Notes: generated from the letters alone by a model not told the origin. DNA of 64,000 nt from Halopiger djelfimassiliensis (GCF_000455365.1 NZ_HG315686.1:1-64000); one strand, 5' to 3'; numbered from the stretch's first letter, positions 8,887 to 18,645 are shown. Made by a program: numbers and translations.

Positions 8887-9951
8887 ATGGCACCAGACGA
8901 ACTTCGCTCGACCGTCGAGCGCGTCGGGGACCGATTCAACCTCGGCGAATACGAGATCGACGCCTACCTCACCGTTTTAGAGCAGGGCCAGCTTACCGCA
9001 AGCGAAATCGCGGATCGAACCGAGATCCCCCAACCCCGTGTCTACGACACCGTCCGTAGCCTCAGCGACCGCGGTCTGGTCGAACTTCGGGAATCCCGTC
9101 CGATGAAAGTCGTCGCCATCGATCCCGGGGAAGCGTTCGACGACGTCCAGAGCTCCCTAGAGCAGATGATCGACGAACTCGAGGCGCGGTACACGGCGCC
9201 GGCCCGGGATACGGAGGCCGTCTCGCTCGTCAAATCCCGGTCGACGATCCTGCGATACCTCGAGGAGGTCATCGACGCCGCGGAGTACGAACTCTCGTTG
9301 TCGTTGACGCCCGACCTGCTGACCCGGTTCGAGGACGAACTGAGCGCGGCCGTCGACGCCGGTGTCAGCGTCGACCTGATCGTGACGCCGGCGAGCGAGG
9401 CCCCCGATCCCGCGGAGTTCGACTACCTCGAAATCGCGACGACGGCCCGCGCTCGTCGCGGGATCACCACGCCGGTCGTTGCCGTCGCCGACGGCAACTA
9501 CTCGGTGTACGCGACACAGGACGCCCTGCGGGACGATCAGGACCGGTACGGCGTCATCTTCAACCGGTCCGCGCTTGGCTTTCTGGTGTCCGGGTTCTTC
9601 GGGACCGTCCTCTGGACGACCGCAGAACGGACGCTCGGCGAGGACGGTCAACCCCGCTCGTACCCGCGAAAGTACGCTTCGATCCGGCGGTGCGTGAAAG
9701 ACCTCATCGAGGCGGGCGGGGAGTTCTACGCCACGATCGAAGGGCGTGACGTCGAGGTCGGTGGGACACGCGTCGTTCGCGGCCGTATTCTCGACATCTC
9801 CTTCGAAGTCAGCGAGGAGGTCGCCAGCCTCACCATGGAGACCGAATCGGGCGAGGAGCTGACCGTCGGCGGTCGGGTCGCCGCACTGGAGGACATCGAG
9901 GCCCACGAGATCCACATCGGACGACACGAGCCGCCGGCCCTCGAGGACTAA
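8887..9951 (+). CDS. TrmB-family sugar-responsive transcription regulator
   Basis: A 354-residue regulator. The winged helix (about residues 15-75) contains [24 protein letters not shown], cut here only to note the recognition helix [10 protein letters not shown] short coiled coil (80-105) leads to the C-terminal TrmB sensor domain that binds a sugar. TrmB proteins control sugar uptake and glycolysis genes in archaea. It sits immediately upstream of a sugar ABC operon on the same strand, with a 137-base gap holding an AGTA-A-TACT palindrome, so local control of that operon is likely. ATG 8887 follows a TATA-like CCGTATATGG. Confidence 0.92.
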   Translation: MAPDELRSTVERVGDRFNLGEYEIDAYLTVLEQGQLTASEIADRTEIPQPRVYDTVRSLSDRGLVELRESRPMKVVAIDPGEAFDDVQSSLEQMIDELEARYTAPARDTEAVSLVKSRSTILRYLEEVIDAAEYELSLSLTPDLLTRFEDELSAAVDAGVSVDLIVTPASEAPDPAEFDYLEIATTARARRGITTPVVAVADGNYSVYATQDALRDDQDRYGVIFNRSALGFLVSGFFGTVLWTTAERTLGEDGQPRSYPRKYASIRRCVKDLIEAGGEFYATIEGRDVEVGGTRVVRGRILDISFEVSEEVASLTMETESGEELTVGGRVAALEDIEAHEIHIGRHEPPALED

Positions 9952-9987
9952 GCTGTATTTGCGCGCGAACGTCCGATCGCCGGACGA

Positions 9988-9996
9988 AGTAATACT
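9988..9996. promoter_or_regulatory. AGTAATACT palindrome, possible TrmB operator
   Basis: A nine-base palindrome (AGTA, one base, TACT) lies in the gap between the TrmB gene and the ABC operon, next to an inverted repeat GTCCG/CGGAC (9971-9985). The half-sites resemble the TACT/AGTA halves of the Halobacterium TrmB site, but the orientation and spacing differ. A possible TATA element, CGATTAAGG, follows near 10050. Confidence 0.3.
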
Positions 9997-10088
9997 CGAT
10001 TGTACCGGCACGGGATCCCGACTGTCCGTCGTAGTTACGTTCGTGCAAGCCAACCGATTAAGGCGCTGAATCGCGTGTGATTTCGCGG

Positions 10089-11552
10089 ATGGGAGAAGAG
10101 ACACCCCATCGTACTGGTGTGTCCCGTCGGTCGTTCGTGACGGCGTCCGCGTCGACGGCGGTCGGAGCAGTCGCGATCGCCGGCTGTGTCGGTCGCGGCC
10201 CGGGATCGAATACCGTCGTGATGACCGGTGCCACGGACTTCGAGGAGATCCTGCACACCGAGGCGGGGGAGCCGTCGGTACAGCAGGCGCTGTGGGATGC
10301 CGGCCTCGACGAAGAGATCAGAGTCGAGCTCCAGACGGTCGTCAGCGACTCGGTACAACGGATGCAAGAGGCCCAGTCGGCCCTGCAGGCCGGCCGCGCG
10401 CCGCCGGACATCCATATGATGGACACCGGCTGGACGATTCCCTTCATCCTCCGGGAGCAAACGACGAACCTGACCGAGGCGCTACCCGAAGGCGTCGTCG
10501 ACCGGATCGAATCCAACTATCTCGACGAGGCCCTCGAGACGGCAAAACACCCTGAAACGGGAGCGATACACGGAATCCCGCTCTTTCCGGATTTCGGAGT
10601 ACTGCTGTATCGACAGGATCTCATCGAAGAGGCCGGCTACGACACGAGTAGCTGGGGAACCGAGCCACCGTCCTGGGGGGAGTTCGCCGAGGCGGTGGCC
10701 GGAACGCGGTCGGAACACGGCCTCGATTTCGGCTTTACCACGCAAGCGGCAGCCTACGAGGGGCTCTCGTGTTGTACGTTCAACGAGGTCCTGTCGACGT
10801 GGGGCGGCAGTTACTTCGGCGGTACCGAGAACCTGTTTACGGCGGGTGACCGTCCCATCACCGTTACCGACGACTCGGCCCTCGATGCGATCCGTATGAT
10901 GCGGGCGTTCATCCACGGAAGCGACGACGAACACGCCTTGGACGGGTATCCGCAAATCTGCCCGTCGGCGATCGTCCAGTGGTCCGAAGAGGAGTCGCTC
11001 GGTCCCTTCGCGAACGGCGACGCGGTCGCCCACCGGAACTGGCCGTTTTCGATCGCCGAGACCGGCGACGACGAGACGTTCGGTGACGACCTCGGCGTGA
11101 CGACACAGCCCTTTGCGGTCCCCGAATCCGATACCGAATACGAGGGGGTCGGCGGAACCGCCGCCGCACTCGGCGGATGGAACCTCACGCTCAGCCCCTA
11201 CACCGACCGCAGGGACCAGGCGCTGCAGGTTCTCGAGGCGTTTACCCACGACGAGGTCATGCTCACGATCTTCGAACTGCAGGGGTTCCTTCCGCCGAAC
11301 CTCGAGCTGATCGAGGACGCCGATCCCGACGAGGTCGGGCCGGTGGCTCGCTACGTCGAGCAGATCCAGAGGGCGGGTGAGAACGCCGTCCCGCGGCCGG
11401 TAACGGACGTCTGGCCCGAACAGTCGGCGCTCATCTTTCAGGAGGTACACGCCGCCTACCGCGGGGCGAAAACACCGACGACAGCGATGAACGATCTGGC
11501 CGACCGCCTCGAACGAAGCGAATCGGAGGTCGCACAACAGCATGGCAACTGA
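10089..11552 (+). CDS. Sugar ABC transporter substrate-binding lipoprotein (family 1)
   Basis: A 487-residue extracellular binding protein. The Tat motif S-R-R-S-F-V (13-18) and lipobox I-A-G-C show Tat export and lipid anchoring, the normal haloarchaeal route. The rest has the family-1 (maltose/trehalose-type) layout, ending with GGTAAALGGWNLTLSP, a helix-rich C-terminal lobe and a W-P-E-Q segment. It probably captures a di- or oligosaccharide. A GTG at 10077 could be a leaderless start; ATG 10089 is preferred. Its last 11 bases overlap the first permease gene, so translation is coupled. Confidence 0.93.
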   Translation: MGEETPHRTGVSRRSFVTASASTAVGAVAIAGCVGRGPGSNTVVMTGATDFEEILHTEAGEPSVQQALWDAGLDEEIRVELQTVVSDSVQRMQEAQSALQAGRAPPDIHMMDTGWTIPFILREQTTNLTEALPEGVVDRIESNYLDEALETAKHPETGAIHGIPLFPDFGVLLYRQDLIEEAGYDTSSWGTEPPSWGEFAEAVAGTRSEHGLDFGFTTQAAAYEGLSCCTFNEVLSTWGGSYFGGTENLFTAGDRPITVTDDSALDAIRMMRAFIHGSDDEHALDGYPQICPSAIVQWSEEESLGPFANGDAVAHRNWPFSIAETGDDETFGDDLGVTTQPFAVPESDTEYEGVGGTAAALGGWNLTLSPYTDRRDQALQVLEAFTHDEVMLTIFELQGFLPPNLELIEDADPDEVGPVARYVEQIQRAGENAVPRPVTDVWPEQSALIFQEVHAAYRGAKTPTTAMNDLADRLERSESEVAQQHGN

Positions 11553-12549
11553 TACCGAAACCGGGCGCGACCGAACCGGCAACGCGGTCGTCAACTGGAT
11601 GGAGGGGTTGAGCGAGGCCGCTTACGCGTACCTGCTGTTGCTGCCGGCGTTTGCCCTGTTGACGCTGATCGCGTTCTACCCGTTGCTCAGAACGTTTCTC
11701 ACGTCGCTGCGCGAAGATCAAACCCGTGGAGCGGAACCGCTCGGGGGATTCGTTGGCATCGAAAACTACGTCGATATCCTCACGGGGAACGCGCGACTCG
11801 CGCGCCAGTTTCTTGACGTATCGGTGTCGGCCTCGTTCCCGTTCGTCGAATTCGGCGTCCCGATCTTTCAGCAAGCGCTGTTCGTGACGCTCGGGTTCGC
11901 TGTCATCAGCGTCTTCTTCGAGACGGTCATCGGGTTCGGACAGGCGTACGTGCTCGATCAGGACTTCCGAGGGCGGCGCTGGGTCCGCGTGGCGATTATC
12001 CTTCCGTGGGCCGTCCCGATCGTTATTCAGGGGATGATCTTCTTCCTGCTGTTTCAGCCCGAGGTCGGCTTCGGAAGCGATCTGATGCAGTGGCTGGGAA
12101 TCTTCGGGGCCAACCCGCTTGCCGACAGCCGTGACGCCTTCATCATCATCCTCGTCGCCGATATCTGGAAATCCTCGGCGTTCATGGCGCTGCTGATCCT
12201 CGCCGGACTCCAGAGCGTCGACCGAAGCCTGTACAACGTCGCACGCGTCGCAGGGGCGTCGCCGTGGCAACGGTTCAAGCTGATCACGCTGCCGCTTGTG
12301 ATGCCGGCACTGCTCGTCGCGATGTTGTTCCGGACGATGGACGCGATGCGCGTCTTCGGGTTGATCGAGTCGACCGCCGGCTGTACGACCGTTCCCTCGC
12401 TTACGTGTCTCGTCGTCGAGGCGATGTTCGGCGGCACCCGGATCTTCGCGACGGCCGCTGCCGTCGCGTTCGCGACCGCACTCGTGATCGGCCTGATCAT
12501 CTCGGTGTACGTGTTCTTCTTCCGCGACACCGAGGGAGGACTCTACTGA
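11542..12549 (+). CDS. Sugar ABC transporter permease (MalF type)
   Basis: A 335-residue inner-membrane subunit with six predicted membrane helices. The cytoplasmic EAA loop, which touches the ATPase, reads N-V-A-R-V-A-G-A-S-P-W-Q-R-F around residues 233-246. Between the first two helices it has an extracellular insertion of about 70 residues. It overlaps the binding-protein gene by 11 bases, and its TGA shares one base with the ATG of the next permease (ATGA arrangement), so the importer genes form one operon. It pairs with the next gene product to make the channel. Confidence 0.93.
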   Translation: MATDTETGRDRTGNAVVNWMEGLSEAAYAYLLLLPAFALLTLIAFYPLLRTFLTSLREDQTRGAEPLGGFVGIENYVDILTGNARLARQFLDVSVSASFPFVEFGVPIFQQALFVTLGFAVISVFFETVIGFGQAYVLDQDFRGRRWVRVAIILPWAVPIVIQGMIFFLLFQPEVGFGSDLMQWLGIFGANPLADSRDAFIIILVADIWKSSAFMALLILAGLQSVDRSLYNVARVAGASPWQRFKLITLPLVMPALLVAMLFRTMDAMRVFGLIESTAGCTTVPSLTCLVVEAMFGGTRIFATAAAVAFATALVIGLIISVYVFFFRDTEGGLY

Positions 12550-13625
12550 TGCACGACAGCGATCCCGACGATCGACACCCGAACCGCCAACGCGCACCCG
12601 GAGACGAGGGCTCGTCCCTCCCGGAACACTGGAACCGAACGCACCGACTGCCCGACGGCGGCCGATCGGCCGAACAGCCACGAAGCGGCGGACTGGCGGA
12701 CGACGAACGCGACGCCGAGCTGGATCGGGGACCGTTCCAGCGATGGGTCGCCGCCGCTATCTCCGATCCCGAACGCGCCTATCGGGCGATGTTCTACACC
12801 GCGACGATCTTCTTCCTCGTGACGACGCTGTTCCCGTTTTACTGGCTGCTCATGGTCGCCCTGACGCCGGAAGGACGACAGCAGGACATCATCCTCACGC
12901 CGAACGGGTTCAACCCGGGTGCGTTCGTCGAGGTCTTTCAGGTCCTTCCGTTTCACTGGTACATGTTCAACAGCTTCGTGATCGCGACGGTCTCGACGGC
13001 CGTTGTGCTGGTCATCGGCAGCCTCGCGGGCTATGCGTTCGGGCGACTCGAGTTCCCCGGCCGAACCCCGCTGATGTTGCTCGTGCTGGTGATCTCGTTT
13101 TTCCCGCCGGCCGCCTTCTTCATCCCGCTGAACGACCTGTTCAACACCCAGTTTTTCGCGCTCGAGCCGATCACCGGGGACGGAACGCTCTACAACACCC
13201 CGGGTGCGATGGTGTTGCCGCTGTCGGCGATTTTCATGCCGCTTGCGATCTTCATTCTGACGACCTTCTACGCACAGATCCCCGACGGACTCGAGGAAGC
13301 GGCCCGTGTCGAGGGAACGACCCGACTGGGCGCGCTGTTTCGGGTCATCATCCCGCTGTCGGCACCGGGCGTGGCGACTGCGGGTGTATTGACCTTCATC
13401 GCCGTCTACAACGAGTTTTTCTTCTCGTTTCTGATGACCGACGGCCAACCGGAAAACTGGGCCCCGATCCTCGAGGGAATCCTCGGCTATCAGGGCCAGT
13501 ACGAGGTGATGTATCACCTGATGGCCGCCTCGAGCATCATCGGCGTCATCCCGGTCGCGATCCTCGTGATCGTCGCACAGGAAAAGATCGTCAGCGGACT
13601 GACCGCAGGCGCACTCAAGGAGTAA
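12549..13625 (+). CDS. Sugar ABC transporter permease (MalG type)
   Basis: A 358-residue permease, the second half of the channel. It has an unusually long hydrophilic N-terminus (about 80 acidic and polar residues) before the first helix, then six helices. The EAA loop is E-E-A-A-R-V-E-G-T-T-R-L-G near residues 254-266, the best-conserved contact to the ATPase. Start ATG 12549 overlaps the stop of the preceding permease by one base; the open frame continues upstream only as shadow. Three bases separate its stop from the ATPase gene. Confidence 0.93.
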   Translation: MHDSDPDDRHPNRQRAPGDEGSSLPEHWNRTHRLPDGGRSAEQPRSGGLADDERDAELDRGPFQRWVAAAISDPERAYRAMFYTATIFFLVTTLFPFYWLLMVALTPEGRQQDIILTPNGFNPGAFVEVFQVLPFHWYMFNSFVIATVSTAVVLVIGSLAGYAFGRLEFPGRTPLMLLVLVISFFPPAAFFIPLNDLFNTQFFALEPITGDGTLYNTPGAMVLPLSAIFMPLAIFILTTFYAQIPDGLEEAARVEGTTRLGALFRVIIPLSAPGVATAGVLTFIAVYNEFFFSFLMTDGQPENWAPILEGILGYQGQYEVMYHLMAASSIIGVIPVAILVIVAQEKIVSGLTAGALKE

Positions 13626-13628
13626 CCT

Positions 13629-14816
13629 ATGGCACGAGTCAGACTCGAAAACGTCACGAAACGCTACGAAGACGTCATTGCAGTCGACGACATCAGCCTC
13701 GACATCGAGGACGGCGAGTTCGTCACCTTCGTCGGACCGTCGGGGTGTGGGAAATCCACGACGATGGAGGCGGTCGCGGGACTTACCCAGCCGACGGACG
13801 GCCGAGTGTTCATCGGCGACGACGATGTTACGACCCTCGCACCCAAGGACCGCGGGGTCGCGATGGTCTTCCAGAACATCGCGTTGTTCCCGCACATGGA
13901 CGTCTTCGACAACATCTCCTTTGGCCTTCGGCTTCGGAAATACGACGACGAGGAGATCAGCCGGCGCGTCGAGCAGGCGGCCGACATCGTCCAACTCGAG
14001 GGCATGCTCGATCGGATGCCGGACGAGATGTCCGGCGGACAACGACAGCGGGTCGCGATCGCTCGCGCGATCGTTCGCAACCCGGACGTCTTCCTGATGG
14101 ACGAGCCCCTCGCGAACCTGGACGCGAAGTTACGGGTCCACATGCGGACGGAACTGCAGCGACTCCACCGGGAGCTAGAGACGACGATCATCTACGTCAC
14201 GCACGATCAGGCCGAAGCGATGACGATGTCCGATCGAATCGCCGTCCTCAACGAGGGGGAACTCCAGCAGATCGCGCCGCCGTTGACCTGCTACAACGAA
14301 CCGGCAAACCTGTTCGTTGCGGGCTTTATCGGTTCTCCTTCGATGAACTTCGTCGACGGCGAACTGGTCGAGGAAGGAATACGGACGGACAACTTTACGG
14401 TCGAGTTCGACCACGGTATCGTTCCGGAAGCGGCCATCGGCGACGCCGTGACCCTCGGCGTCAGACCGGAGGACGTGCATCTCTCGGAGTACGCCGAAAG
14501 TCTCGCGAGTCCGACCGCACCGATCGATGCCCGAACGGACGTCTTGGAACCGATGGGCGATGAGGTCTTCGTCTACCTGTTGCTCGCCGAGGAGGAAACC
14601 CGATCGATGGAACAGGACCCCGCATCGTCGCCACACCAGTTGCTGATGAGCGTCACACCCGATACGGAGATCGGTGAAAACCAGCCCGTCGACGTCGTAT
14701 TAGATCGATCGAAGATCCACCTCTTCGATACGGCAACTGGCGACGCGCTGGCCCACGGAATCACCGGCCCCTCCGGACGAGAACCCGGGACGACTGCGAC
14801 CGAAGCGGATAGTTAA
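13629..14816 (+). CDS. Sugar ABC transporter ATPase (MalK/UgpC type)
   Basis: A 395-residue ATPase that powers the sugar importer. Walker A is GPSGCGKST (36-44), the Q-loop is VFQNIALFPHM, the signature is [15 protein letters not shown], and Walker B is VFLMDEPLANLD followed by the switch H in VTHDQAEA. After about residue 240 come TOBE-type regulatory strands (GVRPEDVHLSE). A polar insert in the C-terminal domain (near residues 320-335) and an acidic tail are haloarchaeal additions. It is the last importer gene; 186 bases separate it from the oxidoreductase gene. Confidence 0.95.
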   Translation: MARVRLENVTKRYEDVIAVDDISLDIEDGEFVTFVGPSGCGKSTTMEAVAGLTQPTDGRVFIGDDDVTTLAPKDRGVAMVFQNIALFPHMDVFDNISFGLRLRKYDDEEISRRVEQAADIVQLEGMLDRMPDEMSGGQRQRVAIARAIVRNPDVFLMDEPLANLDAKLRVHMRTELQRLHRELETTIIYVTHDQAEAMTMSDRIAVLNEGELQQIAPPLTCYNEPANLFVAGFIGSPSMNFVDGELVEEGIRTDNFTVEFDHGIVPEAAIGDAVTLGVRPEDVHLSEYAESLASPTAPIDARTDVLEPMGDEVFVYLLLAEEETRSMEQDPASSPHQLLMSVTPDTEIGENQPVDVVLDRSKIHLFDTATGDALAHGITGPSGREPGTTATEADS

Positions 14817-15002
14817 CTCTCACAGTCCCGGCCTCGAGTTTCGAGACACCGCTCCGAGACGACGATCGGCCCGTGCCGTGGCTTGGACCGGCCGACCATT
14901 GTTTGGCAATGGACAAAAGGAGATCCAGTACGAAGATTCGATATAGCGATAACGAGTGTATCGGTCCGAAATCACACGCTCCCACCCGACACTCATCTAT
15001 CG

Positions 15003-16070
15003 ATGACACCACCCCGAACTGACATCAAAACCGGTATCGTCGGCCTCGGCAACATCGGTCACTACCACGCGGAGCGACTCCGCGAACTCGACGTGTCCCT
15101 TGCCGGCGGGATGGACGTCGCCGCCGAAGCGCGGACGCGCTTTGCCCGGCGCTACGATGTCGACGTCTACGAGGACCATCAGGAACTGTACGACACCGTC
15201 GACGCCGTCATCATCACGACACCGAACAAGTACCACGAGGAGTACGCCATCGATGCCTTCGAACGTGGGCTCCACGTCCTCCTCGAGAAACCCCTCGCAC
15301 ACTCCCTCGAGAGCGCCGAACGGATCGCCGAAGCCGCTGCCGGCGCCGACTCCCACTGTATGGTCGGGTTCAACAACCGGTTTGCGAACACGGTGCGGAT
15401 CGTCAAAAACCGTATCGACCGCGGGGACCTCGGAACCGTCTCCCACATCGAGGCGAACTACGTTCGCCGGCGGGGAATCCCCGGCCGGGGGTCGTGGTTT
15501 ACCCGCCAACGGATCGCCGGCGGCGGCTCGCTCATCGACCTCGGGGTCCACGCGATCGATCTCACGCTGTTTTTGCTCGATTACCCGGACGTCATGGCGG
15601 TAAACGGCGTGACCCGCAGCGAGTTCGGATCCGACGAGGAGTACGCCTATCTCGAGATGTGGGCCGACGACGCCGGTCCCGCCGGCTTCGACGTCGACGA
15701 CTCCGCCAGCGCGTTCGTCCGGACGGCCGACGACCGAACGATCAGTCTCGAGGTCGCGTGGGCCACGAACCGGCCGGCGAATCACGAGTTCGTCGTCCGC
15801 GGGACCGGTTCCGCCGCCCGGTTCGATCTACTCGAGGGCGACCTCTCGTTTCACTCGGCGAGCAAGATCGGTCCCGACCACCTCGAAGATACGTCGATCG
15901 AAACGCGCCAGAACGACACCCACAGGGAAGAACAGCGGACGTTCTTCGATCGGATCGCCGCCGACGATCCCGACGACGACAGCATCGAACAGGCACTCGC
16001 CGTCCAGCGGATCATCGACGCGATCTACCGCTCGAGCGAAGAGGGCCGAACGATTCGGGTCGACGAGTGA
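15003..16070 (+). CDS. Gfo/Idh/MocA-family sugar oxidoreductase
   Basis: A 355-residue NAD(P)-dependent dehydrogenase. The Rossmann motif G-I-V-G-L-G-N-I-G-H-Y-H is at residues 11-22. The hallmark E-K-P-L-A follows near residue 95; its lysine is catalytic in the family. A second conserved stretch, GGGSLIDLGVHAIDL, carries the active-site D and H. Relatives oxidise sugars or glycosides, often at C3. Its place between the importer and a TIM-barrel isomerase suggests it acts on the imported sugar. ATG 15003 is the homologous start; the upstream frame is not family-like. Confidence 0.92.
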   Translation: MTPPRTDIKTGIVGLGNIGHYHAERLRELDVSLAGGMDVAAEARTRFARRYDVDVYEDHQELYDTVDAVIITTPNKYHEEYAIDAFERGLHVLLEKPLAHSLESAERIAEAAAGADSHCMVGFNNRFANTVRIVKNRIDRGDLGTVSHIEANYVRRRGIPGRGSWFTRQRIAGGGSLIDLGVHAIDLTLFLLDYPDVMAVNGVTRSEFGSDEEYAYLEMWADDAGPAGFDVDDSASAFVRTADDRTISLEVAWATNRPANHEFVVRGTGSAARFDLLEGDLSFHSASKIGPDHLEDTSIETRQNDTHREEQRTFFDRIAADDPDDDSIEQALAVQRIIDAIYRSSEEGRTIRVDE

Positions 16071-16179
16071 ACCGCATCCGCGTTCCCGTTCGCGTCGAGA
16101 CGCTTTGCCCGCTATCGCGGCGTGCTCGTCCGGTTGACGCCCCCGATTTTATCCGCCCGGCCGTGGTCGACCCTTCCGT

Positions 16180-17148
16180 ATGGACATCGGCGTACACACC
16201 CCGCCGCTGGCGGACGAATCGCTCGAGGGTGCGCTGTCCTTTCTCGACGATCAGGGCGTCGACGCGATCGAACCGGGGGTCGGCGGCCACCCGGGCGAGG
16301 ACCACCTGTCCCGCGAGGAGTACCTCGACGACGAGACCGCACAGGAAGAGCTCGATGATCTCCTCGAGGCATACGGGATGCGGATCAGCGCGCTGGCGAC
16401 CCACAACAATCCGCTCCATCCCGACGACGACCGGGCCGAGCGGGCCGACACCGAACTCCGCGAGGCCGTTCGGCTGGCTGGGCAACTCGAAGTCGGTGCA
16501 GTCACGTGTTTTTCGGGGCTTCCCGCCGGCGGACCGAACGACGCAGTCCCCAACTGGATTACGGCCCCGTGGCCACCCGAACACGACGAGGCGCTGGACT
16601 ATCAGTGGGATCGGGCCGGCGAGTACTGGAGTGAACTGGCCGAGTTCGCCGACGATCACGGCGTCGATATCGCCATCGAAATGCACCCGAACATGCTGGT
16701 CTACGAACCCCACGGGATGGCTAGACTCCGTGACGAAACCGGCGACCGGATCGGCGCGAACTTCGATCCGTCCCACCTCTACTGGCAGGGGATCTCGGTC
16801 ACCGACGCCATCCGGTACCTCGGCGAGCGGGATGCGATCCACCACGTTCATGCCAAGGATACCGGGATCTACGGGGCAAACGCCCGGGAAAAAGGTGTGC
16901 TGGATACGACGCCGTACGACGACGAACCGAACCGATCGTGGCTGTTTCGATCGGTCGGATACGGCCACGACGAGTCCCACTGGAAGGACATCGTCTCGAC
17001 GCTGCGCATGGTCGGCTACGACGACGTCTTGAGCATCGAACACGAGGACTCCCTGACCAGTTCGCGCGAGGGTCTCGAGAAGGCGATCGACGTACTCGAG
17101 CGGGCGACCTTCGAGACGGAGCCGGGCGAGGCCTACTGGGCGGAGTAG
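16180..17148 (+). CDS. Xylose-isomerase-like TIM-barrel sugar isomerase/epimerase
   Basis: A 322-residue TIM-barrel protein of the AP-endonuclease-2/xylose isomerase superfamily. The four usual metal ligands are visible: E in I-A-I-E-M-H, D (and H) in N-F-D-P-S-H, H in H-V-H-A-K-D and E in S-I-E-H-E-D. Relatives epimerise or isomerise sugars, or act on 3-keto-glycosides. Lying 109 bases after the Gfo/Idh gene on the same strand, it probably works on that enzyme's product. The precise substrate cannot be read from sequence. Confidence 0.9.
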   Translation: MDIGVHTPPLADESLEGALSFLDDQGVDAIEPGVGGHPGEDHLSREEYLDDETAQEELDDLLEAYGMRISALATHNNPLHPDDDRAERADTELREAVRLAGQLEVGAVTCFSGLPAGGPNDAVPNWITAPWPPEHDEALDYQWDRAGEYWSELAEFADDHGVDIAIEMHPNMLVYEPHGMARLRDETGDRIGANFDPSHLYWQGISVTDAIRYLGERDAIHHVHAKDTGIYGANAREKGVLDTTPYDDEPNRSWLFRSVGYGHDESHWKDIVSTLRMVGYDDVLSIEHEDSLTSSREGLEKAIDVLERATFETEPGEAYWAE

Positions 17149-17156
17149 TGGGTCAG

Positions 17157-17477
17157 CTACTCTTCGATCGGGCGAGTAAACGACTCGTCGGATGAGGACG
17201 GGTCGATCACGTCGACGCTGCCGTCGCCGTAAACGACGACGCGATAGCCTTCGTACTCGAACGTAACCCGTGAACCGGCGGCGCGGCCGGGGACGCGAGC
17301 GGGCGTTCGAAAGAGAGCATCGAGCGCAGTCGGGTTGACGACCGTGTACAGTGGATCGTACTCCGGCGGCTCGATTTCGGTCACGTCGACGCCCTCGTGA
17401 TCCGCGATCGCTTCGATGATGGTCTGGGTCGGTGGCCCCTCTCCCTCGGGCGACGACGTGTCATGCGGAGAGGACAT
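17157..17477 (-). CDS. HalOD1 output-domain protein
   Basis: A 106-residue acidic protein with the HalOD1 layout: an I-I-E-A-I-A-D-H-E-G-V helix, the D-P-L-Y-T-V-V-N-P-T-A-L-D-A-L-F core, and terminal strands V-T-F-E-Y-E-G-Y-R-V-V-V-Y and G-S-V-D-V. HalOD1 is a haloarchaeal domain often coupled to bacterioopsin-activator or response-regulator proteins; as a stand-alone protein its role is unknown. It is convergent with the sugar locus, nine bases from the isomerase stop. Confidence 0.85.
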   Translation of the reverse strand: MSSPHDTSSPEGEGPPTQTIIEAIADHEGVDVTEIEPPEYDPLYTVVNPTALDALFRTPARVPGRAAGSRVTFEYEGYRVVVYGDGSVDVIDPSSSDESFTRPIEE

Positions 17478-17670
17478 GCCGAAATCTAGGTGAGCAGACG
17501 GGATAAGTATGATGGCAGTTACTGACGGCGGCGACTGCGTGCGGTATGCGGTCGGAACTTCGATCGCTCACCGATGGACGAAACGGGGACGTTCAGTGTT
17601 CCGACTCGTCGTTCCGTGCCCGTTCGAGCGCTGCGATCGGTGCCCTTGCGAAGCCTGCGTGTAGACCGGG

Positions 17671-18555
17671 TCAGTCGAGTCGGCGATCGATGGAACGCCG
17701 GGTCGAATCGAGAGCGCCGCCGACGGTGTAGTTGGCTCCGACGTGGACGCTGATCAGGGCAAGTCCCGTCCCGGCGACGACGTCGGAGAACCAATGAATC
17801 CCGAGGTACATCGTCGAGACGACGACACCGACGGCGAAAACGCCGGAAACCGGGACCCACAGTGGATACTTGTCACGGGTGAGCCACGCGAGAAAGAACA
17901 CCGTCATCGAGAGTGACGTGTGCAACGACGGGAAGACGTTCGTGTTCTGGTTTACCTGTGTCGTAAGCATCCCGGCTCGCGGAAACACGTCGTAGAGGAG
18001 CCCGTCGAACAACAGCGGGTCGAAGTTCCGCGGCCCGTAGGAGATAAAGAGGACGTAACAGACGAGCCCGAGCGCGTAGTTCACCGTAAACGCAAGCAGC
18101 AACGACTCCAGGTCGTCCATCTCATCGAGTGCGAAGTACGCGATGATCGGAAACAGAAGGAGAAACGCGTACCCGTAGATGTAGACGAAGACGAACACCG
18201 ACGTGAGTTCGGGTGACTGAAACGACTGGAGCACGGCGACCGGATTCGCTGGAAAGAGCGTCCGCTCGAGTTCGAATAGGTGGGGCGTGATATTGTTCCC
18301 GAGGATCCGCCGTTCGATGCGGACGACGATATCCCCCGTCGACCACCGGAGTGTCAACACGAGAGCGAGCGCTACCAGCGGGAGGAAACACATCTCGAGT
18401 CGCCAGCGAAACTCCCGTAACGCGGCCGTGATTCGCCGCGGACCGACGATCACGAGCGTCGCCGTCACGAGCATCGTCGCGACGACGAGAGCGAGTTTCA
18501 GGACGATACCAGCGAAGGCCATACGGGTTACCGTCGGTGTACTCCTGCGAGACAT
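17671..18555 (-). CDS. PAP2-superfamily membrane phosphatase or phosphotransferase
   Basis: A 294-residue integral membrane protein with about six helices. The PAP2 active site is present as F-P-S-L-H-T-S (with SLH in place of SGH) and Y-L-G-I-H-W-F-S-D, whose His and Asp act in phosphoryl transfer. The PSLH variant is typical of the inositol-phosphotransferase-like (AUR1/Ipt1) branch, so it may act on phospholipid headgroups or polyprenyl phosphates rather than free phosphatidic acid. Start 18555 gives a short basic leader before the first helix; ATG 18522 is an alternative. Confidence 0.85.
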   Translation of the reverse strand: MSRRSTPTVTRMAFAGIVLKLALVVATMLVTATLVIVGPRRITAALREFRWRLEMCFLPLVALALVLTLRWSTGDIVVRIERRILGNNITPHLFELERTLFPANPVAVLQSFQSPELTSVFVFVYIYGYAFLLLFPIIAYFALDEMDDLESLLLAFTVNYALGLVCYVLFISYGPRNFDPLLFDGLLYDVFPRAGMLTTQVNQNTNVFPSLHTSLSMTVFFLAWLTRDKYPLWVPVSGVFAVGVVVSTMYLGIHWFSDVVAGTGLALISVHVGANYTVGGALDSTRRSIDRRLD

Positions 18556-18645
18556 TAATAGCGACCGGTATCGGTGTCGCTCGCGGGCGGTCCGATGATC
18601 GGCGACACCGGAGGCCCAAGCGATCAAACACATCGCAGGCAGCCG

